This document shows positions 10,027 to 18,406 of a DNA stretch of 64,000 bases, in pieces. The stretch comes from an uncultured Planctomycetota bacterium (lineage in GTDB: Bacteria; Planctomycetota; Brocadiia; CAIUPP01). A program made the translations under genes and the position numbers. The notes below the pieces were generated by a model, which did no database searches, had not been told where the DNA came from, and worked only from the letters and a program-made list of their open reading frames with translations. The DNA is taken from NCBI GenBank assembly GCA_903901045.1, contig CAIUPP010000121.1, positions 1-64,000 of the forward strand. Direction: 5' to 3'. Position 1 is the stretch's first letter. The number at the start of each line of letters is the position of its first letter.

Positions 10027-10227
10027 ATGGATGACAGATGGCTGTCGGTGGACGAGATCGCTGCCTATCTGGGGGTCAAGCGCGATACAGTCTACAAGTG
10101 GATTGACCGCAAAAGGATGCCTGCGCACAAAGCGGGCCGCTTGTGGAAGTTCAAGATGGCTGAGATTGACGCGTGGGTGAGATCCGGCAAGGCCGGTCAA
10201 ATGGAGCACGAGGAGACTGCAAGATGA
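10027..10227 (+). CDS. excisionase-family helix-turn-helix protein, first gene of BREX-like operon
   Basis: WLSVDEIAAYLGVKRDTVYKWIDRKRMPAHKAGRLWKFKMAEIDAWV. Confidence 0.8.
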   Translation: MDDRWLSVDEIAAYLGVKRDTVYKWIDRKRMPAHKAGRLWKFKMAEIDAWVRSGKAGQMEHEETAR

Positions 10228-13037
10228 GCTATGCACAACATCTGATACCACGCCCGGAGGTCCTATCAGAGGACGGGATCGAGGGAATCATTGACCTGCG
10301 TAATCTTGATGACCGACGCCGGCGAAAGCTCGAATCCCGGCCTGACGCCTTCTTGAGTCTCACCTATCCCACAGCGGACATCAAACGGGTTGTTCAGCAG
10401 CTGAACGATCGGTTTTCACGCCGTCCTGACTCTTCGGCCCTGTTTCTGTTCGAAGGGCTCAAGGGAAGCGGTAAGTCACACCTTCTCGTCTTGATGTACC
10501 ACCTGCTCAAGAATCCCACGGAAGCAAGTCGCTGGCTCGCACGGCATGGTCTTACCCTCACTCCTCCTCCGAATGCCACAGTTGTTGCGCACAAGTACAC
10601 CGACCGACCACTGCTGCGGGTGTGGGAGTTCATCTTCCAGGCAGCTGGCCTGACGATACGCGGAGACTTCGAGGTGTATCCCGATGATAGACAGGTCCTG
10701 CAAGCACTCGGTGACAGACATCTCGTAGTCATTCTCGACGAGCTCGAACAAGGCATCCAGATGATCACGAACGACGCCTTGCGCCGGCAGAACATCGCTT
10801 TCCTTCAAATGCTCTCTGAACTGGGCAACCGTTGCCCTCAGGTTACAATTTTCGCCAGTGTCTACGACGCAGGCAAGGAACCAGGTGCGACTTTGATCCG
10901 GGTTCCAAACGTCCGCATTCAGTTCGCTCGCGCCACCGCAGCGGACCGCGCCAAGGTTGTGCTTCACAGGCTATTTGAAAACTTCCTTGACTTCGACCCT
11001 TTGACCGTGTCTGCCACGGTGGAGAGCATGTTAAACACTTGGCGGCGCTTCATACCAAGTCTCGACTCCGAAGCATTTCGCCGACGAATGCAGGAAAGCT
11101 ATCCGTTCCAACCGGAGCTTCTGACTCTGATTCTGGAACGCGTGCCTCAACGGGGCGGGTTTCAGAACATCAGAGGCTCACTTGGGTTTCTCGCCAACAT
11201 GGTCAGGGTGACGCACTCATCTGAGGACGTCATTACAGCCGCGCACGCATTACTCGCAGACCGCGAGACGGCCACCCGCCTACAGGATCTGGATCCGGGT
11301 GGGGACTTGATCAACCGCGCCAAAGTCAACGCAGAGGAGCTTGCAGAGTATCCACTGAGCGACCGGATCGCCGCAGCGACCATGCTCTATACGCTCACGG
11401 GGGAAGGACGGACGCGGGGCATTACGCGCGAAGAACTTATACGCCACGTCATGTTGCCAGGCGCGGACATCAACGACTTCGAGAGAACCCTTCTGGCGTT
11501 CGGGAAGTATGCCTCGCACTTCCACTCCGCTGATGGTCGTTACTTCTTCGACGTTGAGGAAAATGCCGACGCAAAGGTCGAGTTCCGTAGTCTAACCATT
11601 GACCCTGATGGTTCGAAGTCACGAGCCCTGCTTCGCCAGATCTGGATGGCTGAAGTCTTTCGCGAGACAGAGACCGCTGTTGTGTTCGCAACTCCCGAAG
11701 ACACCAAGGCTGCCTTGGAGAGCATGCGGAAGGATCGCCTCCGCATCGTGCTATGCCCGCGTCAGTTGAGGCCGGAGGAAAGGCACGACCTGTATCATGG
11801 TCTCTCTGTCCGGAACCAAGTGTTGCTGCTGGAGCCCCGAACAGGTGATTTCTCACTTGACGCCAATGCCGATCTCGTCAAGTGGGCGCAGCGTTGCCTA
11901 GCGGCTAAGGAACTCCGCGACCAGGCTGAACGCAGCGGTGATACAGGACGCCGGGATGAATACGACCGCATTGGACGCGAGGACCGCAAGCACATCACGG
12001 ATGCGATACGTCGGGCGGGGCTTCGCTATGCCCGATTTGATGTGTTCGGCGCCTCGCCTCAGGCGGACCGCGTTGAACCCGAGCCCCTCCCTGGCGCCGC
12101 CAAGGAGGACATGATCAAACACCTAGCTGAACAGCTGTACCCGGATATGAGATTCCAAGAGCATATGTCTGAGCGTCTGGACCAAATAAGGGGCCGGCTG
12201 GTCAAGGAGGTGGACCGCCAATACCGCGAAACACTAACGTACCCGGTTCCGGTGTCGGCGCAAAACATTACGCGGGCAATTCGGCAGCTCTGCTTGGCAG
12301 GGAGAATAGGCATCTACCATGCCAAGGGCAACTACTCGCGCCAGAATCCTGACTTGAACGACGTCGAACTCATGGATGCTCAGATTGGCGATCCGGTTGG
12401 TGCGACTCCTCCTCCGCCACCGGAGGTTCCTCCACCGCCTGTTGAGCTTGTTCGCTTAGAAACGTCCCCTGCTGGTCCGACCGCATGTTTTCTCGGTGAC
12501 CTCCGCCAGCTGACCGTTGAGGGCTATGATGGCCGTGGCAGGACCATCCCCAATGTGGTTGTCGCCTGGAGTTCTAGTAACCCTACGGTTCTGGAAGTCT
12601 CAGCGACTGGCGAAGTGACGGCCGTTGCGACCGGTCGAGCTCAGGTGACAGCCCGTGCCGGAAGCATCGTCAGCAACCCCGCCGCCTTTGACATCGGCGC
12701 CGGGCCAACAGAGCAAGTCAGTATACCATTCAAGCCATCCAGGGGCGCTCTCCGTCAGGAGATTGCCGCTCGATTAGCGCAAGTTCCTGAGGCCAGGATT
12801 GTGTGCGCTCGGTTCCAACTGTTTCAGACAGAGCACGAAGTGGAGTTGTCGGGCCTTCCGGCAGGGCTGCGTGGCAGCCTGTCTGGCTCGGGCAGCCTCG
12901 GTTTCGAGATTACGATCACCAAACGGGGTGAGATGAGCAAGGCACAGGTGGAACAGGCATGTGAGCAACTCCCGGACTTCAGGGGCGCTCAATATTCGGC
13001 AAGGCTGGACGTCGTAGGGCAAGGCAGGCAGGAGTAG
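10224..13037 (+). CDS. BrxC/DUF499-like P-loop ATPase with proline-rich linker and C-terminal BIG2-like Ig domain
   Basis: ALFLFEGLKGSGKSHLLVLMYHLL Walker A; LVVILDELEQG Walker B; PPPPPEVPPPP linker; LTVEGYDGRGRTIPNVVVAWSSSNPTVLEVSATGEVTAVATGRAQVTA Ig-like. Confidence 0.75.
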   Translation: MSYAQHLIPRPEVLSEDGIEGIIDLRNLDDRRRRKLESRPDAFLSLTYPTADIKRVVQQLNDRFSRRPDSSALFLFEGLKGSGKSHLLVLMYHLLKNPTEASRWLARHGLTLTPPPNATVVAHKYTDRPLLRVWEFIFQAAGLTIRGDFEVYPDDRQVLQALGDRHLVVILDELEQGIQMITNDALRRQNIAFLQMLSELGNRCPQVTIFASVYDAGKEPGATLIRVPNVRIQFARATAADRAKVVLHRLFENFLDFDPLTVSATVESMLNTWRRFIPSLDSEAFRRRMQESYPFQPELLTLILERVPQRGGFQNIRGSLGFLANMVRVTHSSEDVITAAHALLADRETATRLQDLDPGGDLINRAKVNAEELAEYPLSDRIAAATMLYTLTGEGRTRGITREELIRHVMLPGADINDFERTLLAFGKYASHFHSADGRYFFDVEENADAKVEFRSLTIDPDGSKSRALLRQIWMAEVFRETETAVVFATPEDTKAALESMRKDRLRIVLCPRQLRPEERHDLYHGLSVRNQVLLLEPRTGDFSLDANADLVKWAQRCLAAKELRDQAERSGDTGRRDEYDRIGREDRKHITDAIRRAGLRYARFDVFGASPQADRVEPEPLPGAAKEDMIKHLAEQLYPDMRFQEHMSERLDQIRGRLVKEVDRQYRETLTYPVPVSAQNITRAIRQLCLAGRIGIYHAKGNYSRQNPDLNDVELMDAQIGDPVGATPPPPPEVPPPPVELVRLETSPAGPTACFLGDLRQLTVEGYDGRGRTIPNVVVAWSSSNPTVLEVSATGEVTAVATGRAQVTARAGSIVSNPAAFDIGAGPTEQVSIPFKPSRGALRQEIAARLAQVPEARIVCARFQLFQTEHEVELSGLPAGLRGSLSGSGSLGFEITITKRGEMSKAQVEQACEQLPDFRGAQYSARLDVVGQGRQE

Positions 13038-13040
13038 ACC

Positions 13041-14027
13041 ATGGGAGTCCTCACGTCAGACATGTTGGGCAAGCTCACACAAAGCGGTCCTCGGTTGCCG
13101 TGGCTCACCCGATGGTTGACCGAAGAGGTATGGTCTGAGGAGAACTACCGCTCCAAGCCGCCTGTCGAGTACCTGCAAACAGGTGAGAAGACCGTCAACG
13201 ATCTGGAGGAAGTCATCGCTGGCGCCGCGTCCAGAATCTACGATGAACTGCTCCAGGCGCCACCCCCCGAGCGAAATTTGAAGGAATTCCTGACATCGGA
13301 GCAATCCTGTGCAGCCGTGGTCTTTGACGGTTTATCGTTGCGCGAAGTGCCTCTCATCAATCGCTTGGCGCGCGAATCCGGTCTGCGCGTTGTGGACGCA
13401 GGCTGGACGCTGGCTGCGACCCCAAGTGACACTGTGGATTTCATTGCGAACCGTCTCGGAGTAGGTTCCATCAGCCCGTCGCAACTTCCGAACTGCGCGA
13501 CTCTCAGAAGCGCAGGCGTTGCATGCTACCACTTGGAGCAGGTGACCCAGAGGCGTGTCATTGATGGTGCCGCAAGAGCGATCCTCGTTTGGTCTGCGTT
13601 CCCTGACTACCGATACAAGGAACGCGATGCCCGTTTCCCGGAGCTCTTCGAAAACCTCCACAATATGATGACGACCGCCTGGCAGAACAGCGTCCAGGAC
13701 ATCGTGCTCAGTGCTCCGGGCAGGAAAATCCTCGTCACAAGCGACCACGGTTACGTGTTCCTTGGAGCAGGTTGCTCTTTCCCACTGGACAACAGGGACG
13801 TAGCGCCACTGACAGCATACTTCGGAGGTGAACGATTCGCCCGTTTGGAGGACAAACCCGACCCGCCGGAGCATCGGGGTCTGGCAATGCTGAGTGACCG
13901 CGGCTTAGCCATGATACGCGGGAGAATTCAGACCCACCCACGTGGCGAGCCGGCTAGGAAGCTTTACAAGCACGGAGGTCTGTCTCTTATGGAGATGCTC
14001 GTGCCTTGGCTGGTGTTGGAGCAGTAA
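13041..14027 (+). CDS. PglZ-domain protein, short form (328 aa)
   Basis: VVFDGLSLREVPLINRLA ... ILVTSDHGYVFLGAG, alkaline-phosphatase superfamily/PglZ-like; position between DUF499-like ATPase and methylase. Confidence 0.75.
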   Translation: MGVLTSDMLGKLTQSGPRLPWLTRWLTEEVWSEENYRSKPPVEYLQTGEKTVNDLEEVIAGAASRIYDELLQAPPPERNLKEFLTSEQSCAAVVFDGLSLREVPLINRLARESGLRVVDAGWTLAATPSDTVDFIANRLGVGSISPSQLPNCATLRSAGVACYHLEQVTQRRVIDGAARAILVWSAFPDYRYKERDARFPELFENLHNMMTTAWQNSVQDIVLSAPGRKILVTSDHGYVFLGAGCSFPLDNRDVAPLTAYFGGERFARLEDKPDPPEHRGLAMLSDRGLAMIRGRIQTHPRGEPARKLYKHGGLSLMEMLVPWLVLEQ

Positions 14028-14029
14028 CG

Positions 14030-14872
14030 ATGAACGGAAACCTCATGAAACAGCTTGCGCGCTACTTTTCGAGGTACGAGGAGTATCTCGCTGGGGAAAA
14101 GCAGTCGCTCTGCCTGCCTTCATGGGACGCCTTGCGCACGGACTGGTGGATCGGCCTTCGCTTCTTCCTCAATCGAGCTTTCATGCAAGGACGGCGTGAC
14201 AGTGTCTCGTTCGCTTTCCTTGAGGCAACGAACGCGGCACTTGCTGAACTCCTGCCCCCTGACCTGAGCGCTCAAGAGCGAGATGGTCGTGTACTTCAAT
14301 GGTCAGCTGCGGGCTTTTTCCATAAAGCAAACTGGAACAGTGACGACAACCCCGTCCGACAAGCCCTCAACCGGGCCCATACCATCGAAGTAGATGGGAA
14401 AACTCGGATATCCAGCACCGGCAAGGCCCGTGACCGGGAGATGGTCCTCGACATTCTGCGGTTCATCTGTGAGCATCCCGCTGCAGGCGGCCAGGTTCTG
14501 AACATTGCCAAATACGCTGCGGAACGGATCGAGTTGGGCGAGACGGCCGTCGTGTTCACAGAGTTGGATGACATCAGGCAGGTCGGCCCCAAGATCGCGG
14601 CATTCTTCCTCCGTGACCTTGTTGCCGTCTTGGAATTGCAGTCCCGGCTGAGTCCGGCGGACTATCGCCTTCTCATGCCCGTGGACACGTGGATAGAGAA
14701 GATCGCCGGCAAGCTGGGCATCCAGCCGGGACCGGATGGGCTCGCCGCAGCAATAGCCGACACCTGCCATCAGGAAGGAGTCGATCCGATCCACTTCAAT
14801 CAGGGAGCGTGGTACTTGGGGGCGCATAGTTTCGACCTGCTCCTTGAGAACCTTGAGCGCATAAAGCCATGA
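14030..14872 (+). CDS. HhH-GPD-like (DNA glycosylase-fold) protein of BREX-like operon
   Basis: IRQVGPKIAAFFLRDL (HhH) followed by MPVDTWIEKIAGKLG (VDT motif as in HhH-GPD proteins). Confidence 0.5.
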   Translation: MNGNLMKQLARYFSRYEEYLAGEKQSLCLPSWDALRTDWWIGLRFFLNRAFMQGRRDSVSFAFLEATNAALAELLPPDLSAQERDGRVLQWSAAGFFHKANWNSDDNPVRQALNRAHTIEVDGKTRISSTGKARDREMVLDILRFICEHPAAGGQVLNIAKYAAERIELGETAVVFTELDDIRQVGPKIAAFFLRDLVAVLELQSRLSPADYRLLMPVDTWIEKIAGKLGIQPGPDGLAAAIADTCHQEGVDPIHFNQGAWYLGAHSFDLLLENLERIKP

Positions 14873-17800
14873 GTAGGCAGCAGAAGTGGGCTATCGAAGA
14901 CTCGTTCCCCATTGTGGAAATAAACCGCTTGGCGGTACCGGAGCGCAACTCCTTCAAGCCCATCTACCAGATGCACAAGTGGTTTGCGCGACGGGCGTCG
15001 TGTGTCTTCCGCGCCATCCTCCTGGGCTGTCTAAAGCCGCTGCCGGTTGATGCCGACGGCAACCCTACCAAAAGCGGTGCGCAGGTCATTATGGACGAGT
15101 TCTATAAGGACCACACGCGCGACCCCCACACGAATGGCAAGGTGGTCCTCGACCCATTCATGGGCGGCGGGACCACCGTCGTTGAGGCCCTGCGCCTCGG
15201 CTGCAAGGTCATCGGGATTGACCTCAATCCTGTCGCCTGGTTCATCGTCAAGACCGAGACAACGCCTGTGGACGTTGACGTCCTCCAGCGGGCCTTTGAC
15301 GATCTGGCGAACCGCACCGTGCCCTGGTCCGGCAAGACGGTGAAGCAGACTCTCCTGGACCTTTACAAGACCACCTGCCCGTGTTGCGGGAACGCGGATG
15401 CGGACATCATCTATGCCTTCTGGGCTAAATCAGCCATTTGCACGGATCCGACCTGCCGCAAGCAGGTTCGGCTCGTCTCTGATTATGTGGTCGCCGCCAA
15501 ACAGCCGTCCATTCGCTATGTTCAGGATGTGACCTGTCCCAAGTGCAGCAAGACTTTCGACTGGGAAATCGAGCCGGCTAGTCTGATCGCCGAGTCGTCG
15601 CTAACGGTCGTCAACAATACCGACGGAGCCGGGGTCGGGCGCGGAAACAAGCGTTGGGCATTCTCGGCCGAAGAGCCGGTGGACTGTCCCTGGTGTAGCG
15701 CGTCCGTTAAGCCGCGTCTATCACATGGCAGGGCAAGGGCCGTTCGAAAAAAAGTGCCCCTCACGGTTCTTTTCTGTCCCCACTGCCAAGTGGTTTGGCA
15801 GTATCGTGGAACCGTGCCTGATCGCGTGTCCTGCCCAACATGCATGCAAGCGTACGAGCCCGCCAAAGGCAACGTACTGGAGAATGGCAAGTTTGTGTGT
15901 CCGCATTGTGGCAAGAAGGACGCGATCCTGAATTCCATCCGGTCACTTCCATCTGATGATCTCTTGCCGACGTCTATGTACGCGATTCAAGGCTACTGCC
16001 CAACCTGTGGCAATGGCGACGAAAATGGTGAGGACGACAAGGAAAGCACCGTAGAGACCGACCTTTGGGCGACTGCCGTCGTGTCGCGTACTGCTTCCAA
16101 ACCAGACGCTGGCGAGAGCCATCGTTGTCGCCTGGCAAAGTCTGGGGGCAAGTTCTTCAAACGCATTGCCCCAGCCGATTTGGACCTTTACGCCCATGCC
16201 TCCGGCACTTGGGAACAGCACAAAGGTCATTTGTCCCACCCGAAGTCGGAAATACCTGACGGCCAGGAAACGCACCGCCTCCTAGAGCACCACTACCGTC
16301 GTTGGCATCAGCTGTTCGGTCCTCGTCAACTTCTGGCCGCCTCAACGGTGCTCCGTGGCATTGAGCAGGAGTCATGTGCCCCCGTTCGTGATCTGCTATT
16401 GTGCGCCTTCAGCAACATGCTTGAGGCCAATAACGTATTCACGCGAAATCGCCCCACACGCAACTCACCTGGAGGAACAGCGGCCGCTGGCATTTTCAGC
16501 CGACATGACTACCAGCCGAAAGCGACGTTCAGCGAGCAGAACGTCTGGGGTGGCGTCTCAGGCAGCAACACGATAGTGAATCGTATGACTATTCTCTATG
16601 AAGGACTAAGGCACGCAAGTCACCCATGGGACACCAAGATTGTTGGTGACGATCAGCGCCGCGAACGGGTGGTCACCAATGAAACTGTCGGACGGGGAAA
16701 TCAGCCGATTCTCATTGCTGGAGATTCACGGGAGGCATTGGCCGCCGAGGCGATACCGTGTGCTGCGGTGATTACTGACCCTCCGTATTCAGACAATGTG
16801 AACTACGCAGAGCTCTCAGACTTTTTCTACGTGTGGCTCCGCTTAATTCTTGCTAAGGAATCCCCGGCCTTCGCACCTGAGTATACGCCCAAGACTCAAG
16901 AGATCATTACGAATCGCACCCGAGGATTGTCCGATGACGACTTCCGGCGCGGACTGCAAACAGTATTTCAGCTTTCGGCGCAGGGATTAAGCGCAGATGG
17001 CTTACTGATCTTTACGTTCCACCATTCGGCGGGTTCGACGTGGGAGGTACTACTTCAGGCTCTCTGTGATGGAGGGTGGGGAATCGAGGCGGTTTACCCG
17101 ATCCACGCGGAATCCGAAGTTTCCCTCCACCTCATGGATAAGGGCGGTGCAATCTCGTACGACTTGATCCACGTCTGCCGCAGACAGCAGAACGCTGCCG
17201 TGGAGAGCAGGAGTTGGGCGGGCATCCGCCAAGAGATTCGCCGACGCGCGCGGCAGGAGATTGAGACCATTGAGCGTGGTCGCTACGGCAACGAGCCGCT
17301 CTCACCCGCCGACGTGAACATCATCCTCATTGGCAAGTGCCTGGAACTCTACAGCCGGCACTACGGTCACGTCCTTGACCATCAAGGGAACAACGTTCCC
17401 CTCCACGACGCCCTTGAGGCCATTCGGATGGAGGTGGACCAGCTTGTCAGCCGGGAACAGCCGCTACCCAGCGAATTGGCCGACATTGACCCGCTAAGCT
17501 ACGTCTATCTCGTCTGCTTATCGAGTTATACATCCGAAATCAAGAGCGATGAGCTTCACAAGTTTACGCGTGGCGTGATCGAGCCCGCTGAGCTTCTCGA
17601 TGCAGGCCTGATTATCAAGGGACGAGTCGGTAGAGGCCGGTCTTATGAAATCAAATCGCCGGCAGAACGATTTGCCGAACTCCAAGAAAAGTTTACCCAG
17701 CCGGCCGGCCTGGCGCAGGCGACAATCCCTGGCTTGGAAGTGGCGGCACATGCCCAAGCAGGCAATATCCTCTTCATTGACTACGTCCACTTCCTACTTG

Positions 17801-17967
17801 GTCTCGTAGAGGGCGGCGAGAACCTCCGTCCTTGGATGGAACGTTTCCGGGGCATGACGCCGCAGATTCGCGCAGCGTGTGAATTCCTCAGTGCGAGACA
17901 GCCGCGTTTTGCCGATGGTTGTCAAAAGATTTTGAAGTATATCGAGGTAACGCCGTTGTTCGGATAG
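14869..17967 (+). CDS. DUF1156-type adenine-specific DNA methyltransferase (PglXI-like, COG1743-like)
   Basis: FKPIYQMHKWFARRASCVFRAILLG; VLDPFMGGGTTVVEALRLGCKVIGIDLNPVAW; ITDPPYSDNVNYAELSDFFYVWLR; several CxxC Zn ribbons. Confidence 0.88.
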   Translation: MSRQQKWAIEDSFPIVEINRLAVPERNSFKPIYQMHKWFARRASCVFRAILLGCLKPLPVDADGNPTKSGAQVIMDEFYKDHTRDPHTNGKVVLDPFMGGGTTVVEALRLGCKVIGIDLNPVAWFIVKTETTPVDVDVLQRAFDDLANRTVPWSGKTVKQTLLDLYKTTCPCCGNADADIIYAFWAKSAICTDPTCRKQVRLVSDYVVAAKQPSIRYVQDVTCPKCSKTFDWEIEPASLIAESSLTVVNNTDGAGVGRGNKRWAFSAEEPVDCPWCSASVKPRLSHGRARAVRKKVPLTVLFCPHCQVVWQYRGTVPDRVSCPTCMQAYEPAKGNVLENGKFVCPHCGKKDAILNSIRSLPSDDLLPTSMYAIQGYCPTCGNGDENGEDDKESTVETDLWATAVVSRTASKPDAGESHRCRLAKSGGKFFKRIAPADLDLYAHASGTWEQHKGHLSHPKSEIPDGQETHRLLEHHYRRWHQLFGPRQLLAASTVLRGIEQESCAPVRDLLLCAFSNMLEANNVFTRNRPTRNSPGGTAAAGIFSRHDYQPKATFSEQNVWGGVSGSNTIVNRMTILYEGLRHASHPWDTKIVGDDQRRERVVTNETVGRGNQPILIAGDSREALAAEAIPCAAVITDPPYSDNVNYAELSDFFYVWLRLILAKESPAFAPEYTPKTQEIITNRTRGLSDDDFRRGLQTVFQLSAQGLSADGLLIFTFHHSAGSTWEVLLQALCDGGWGIEAVYPIHAESEVSLHLMDKGGAISYDLIHVCRRQQNAAVESRSWAGIRQEIRRRARQEIETIERGRYGNEPLSPADVNIILIGKCLELYSRHYGHVLDHQGNNVPLHDALEAIRMEVDQLVSREQPLPSELADIDPLSYVYLVCLSSYTSEIKSDELHKFTRGVIEPAELLDAGLIIKGRVGRGRSYEIKSPAERFAELQEKFTQPAGLAQATIPGLEVAAHAQAGNILFIDYVHFLLGLVEGGENLRPWMERFRGMTPQIRAACEFLSARQPRFADGCQKILKYIEVTPLFG

Positions 17968-17977
17968 GGAGAGACCC

Positions 17978-18406
17978 ATGCCGGGTTACATGCTGATGGA
18001 ACTGGCTAACATGAAGCCGCACAAGCCAATGGGAATTGTGCCAGCGGAAAACGTGATCGGCATTCTCGATTTCCTGCGGGAACTTGAGGAAGAGCCCTTT
18101 CCATTTTCCCGACTATCGAAATGGCAGGTGCTTGGCCTGGAGGAAGTCCTATTTGCCGCCCATCCCCAAGAAGAAATCGCCGTGGAGATTCACACGCGCC
18201 TGAACAAGGCCGCCAGTGACCTGGAGAGGCGTTTGCTAGAGGTGCAAGTCGTCTTTACGGGTGAAATTGTCCGTGGGGCGGACACCACGGTCCGATATCG
18301 TGGTAGTACGCTGCCAGTTCACCTCATATTCAACCATCCGCCGCGCAGAGAGGATTCTCACGGCAATTCGTTCTATCCGATGGAGTTCCATCTGAGTAGT
18401 CCATGA
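17978..18406 (+). CDS. uncharacterised 142-aa protein between methylase and helicase
   Basis: ORF in operon, overlapping the helicase start. Confidence 0.6.
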   Translation: MPGYMLMELANMKPHKPMGIVPAENVIGILDFLRELEEEPFPFSRLSKWQVLGLEEVLFAAHPQEEIAVEIHTRLNKAASDLERRLLEVQVVFTGEIVRGADTTVRYRGSTLPVHLIFNHPPRREDSHGNSFYPMEFHLSSP

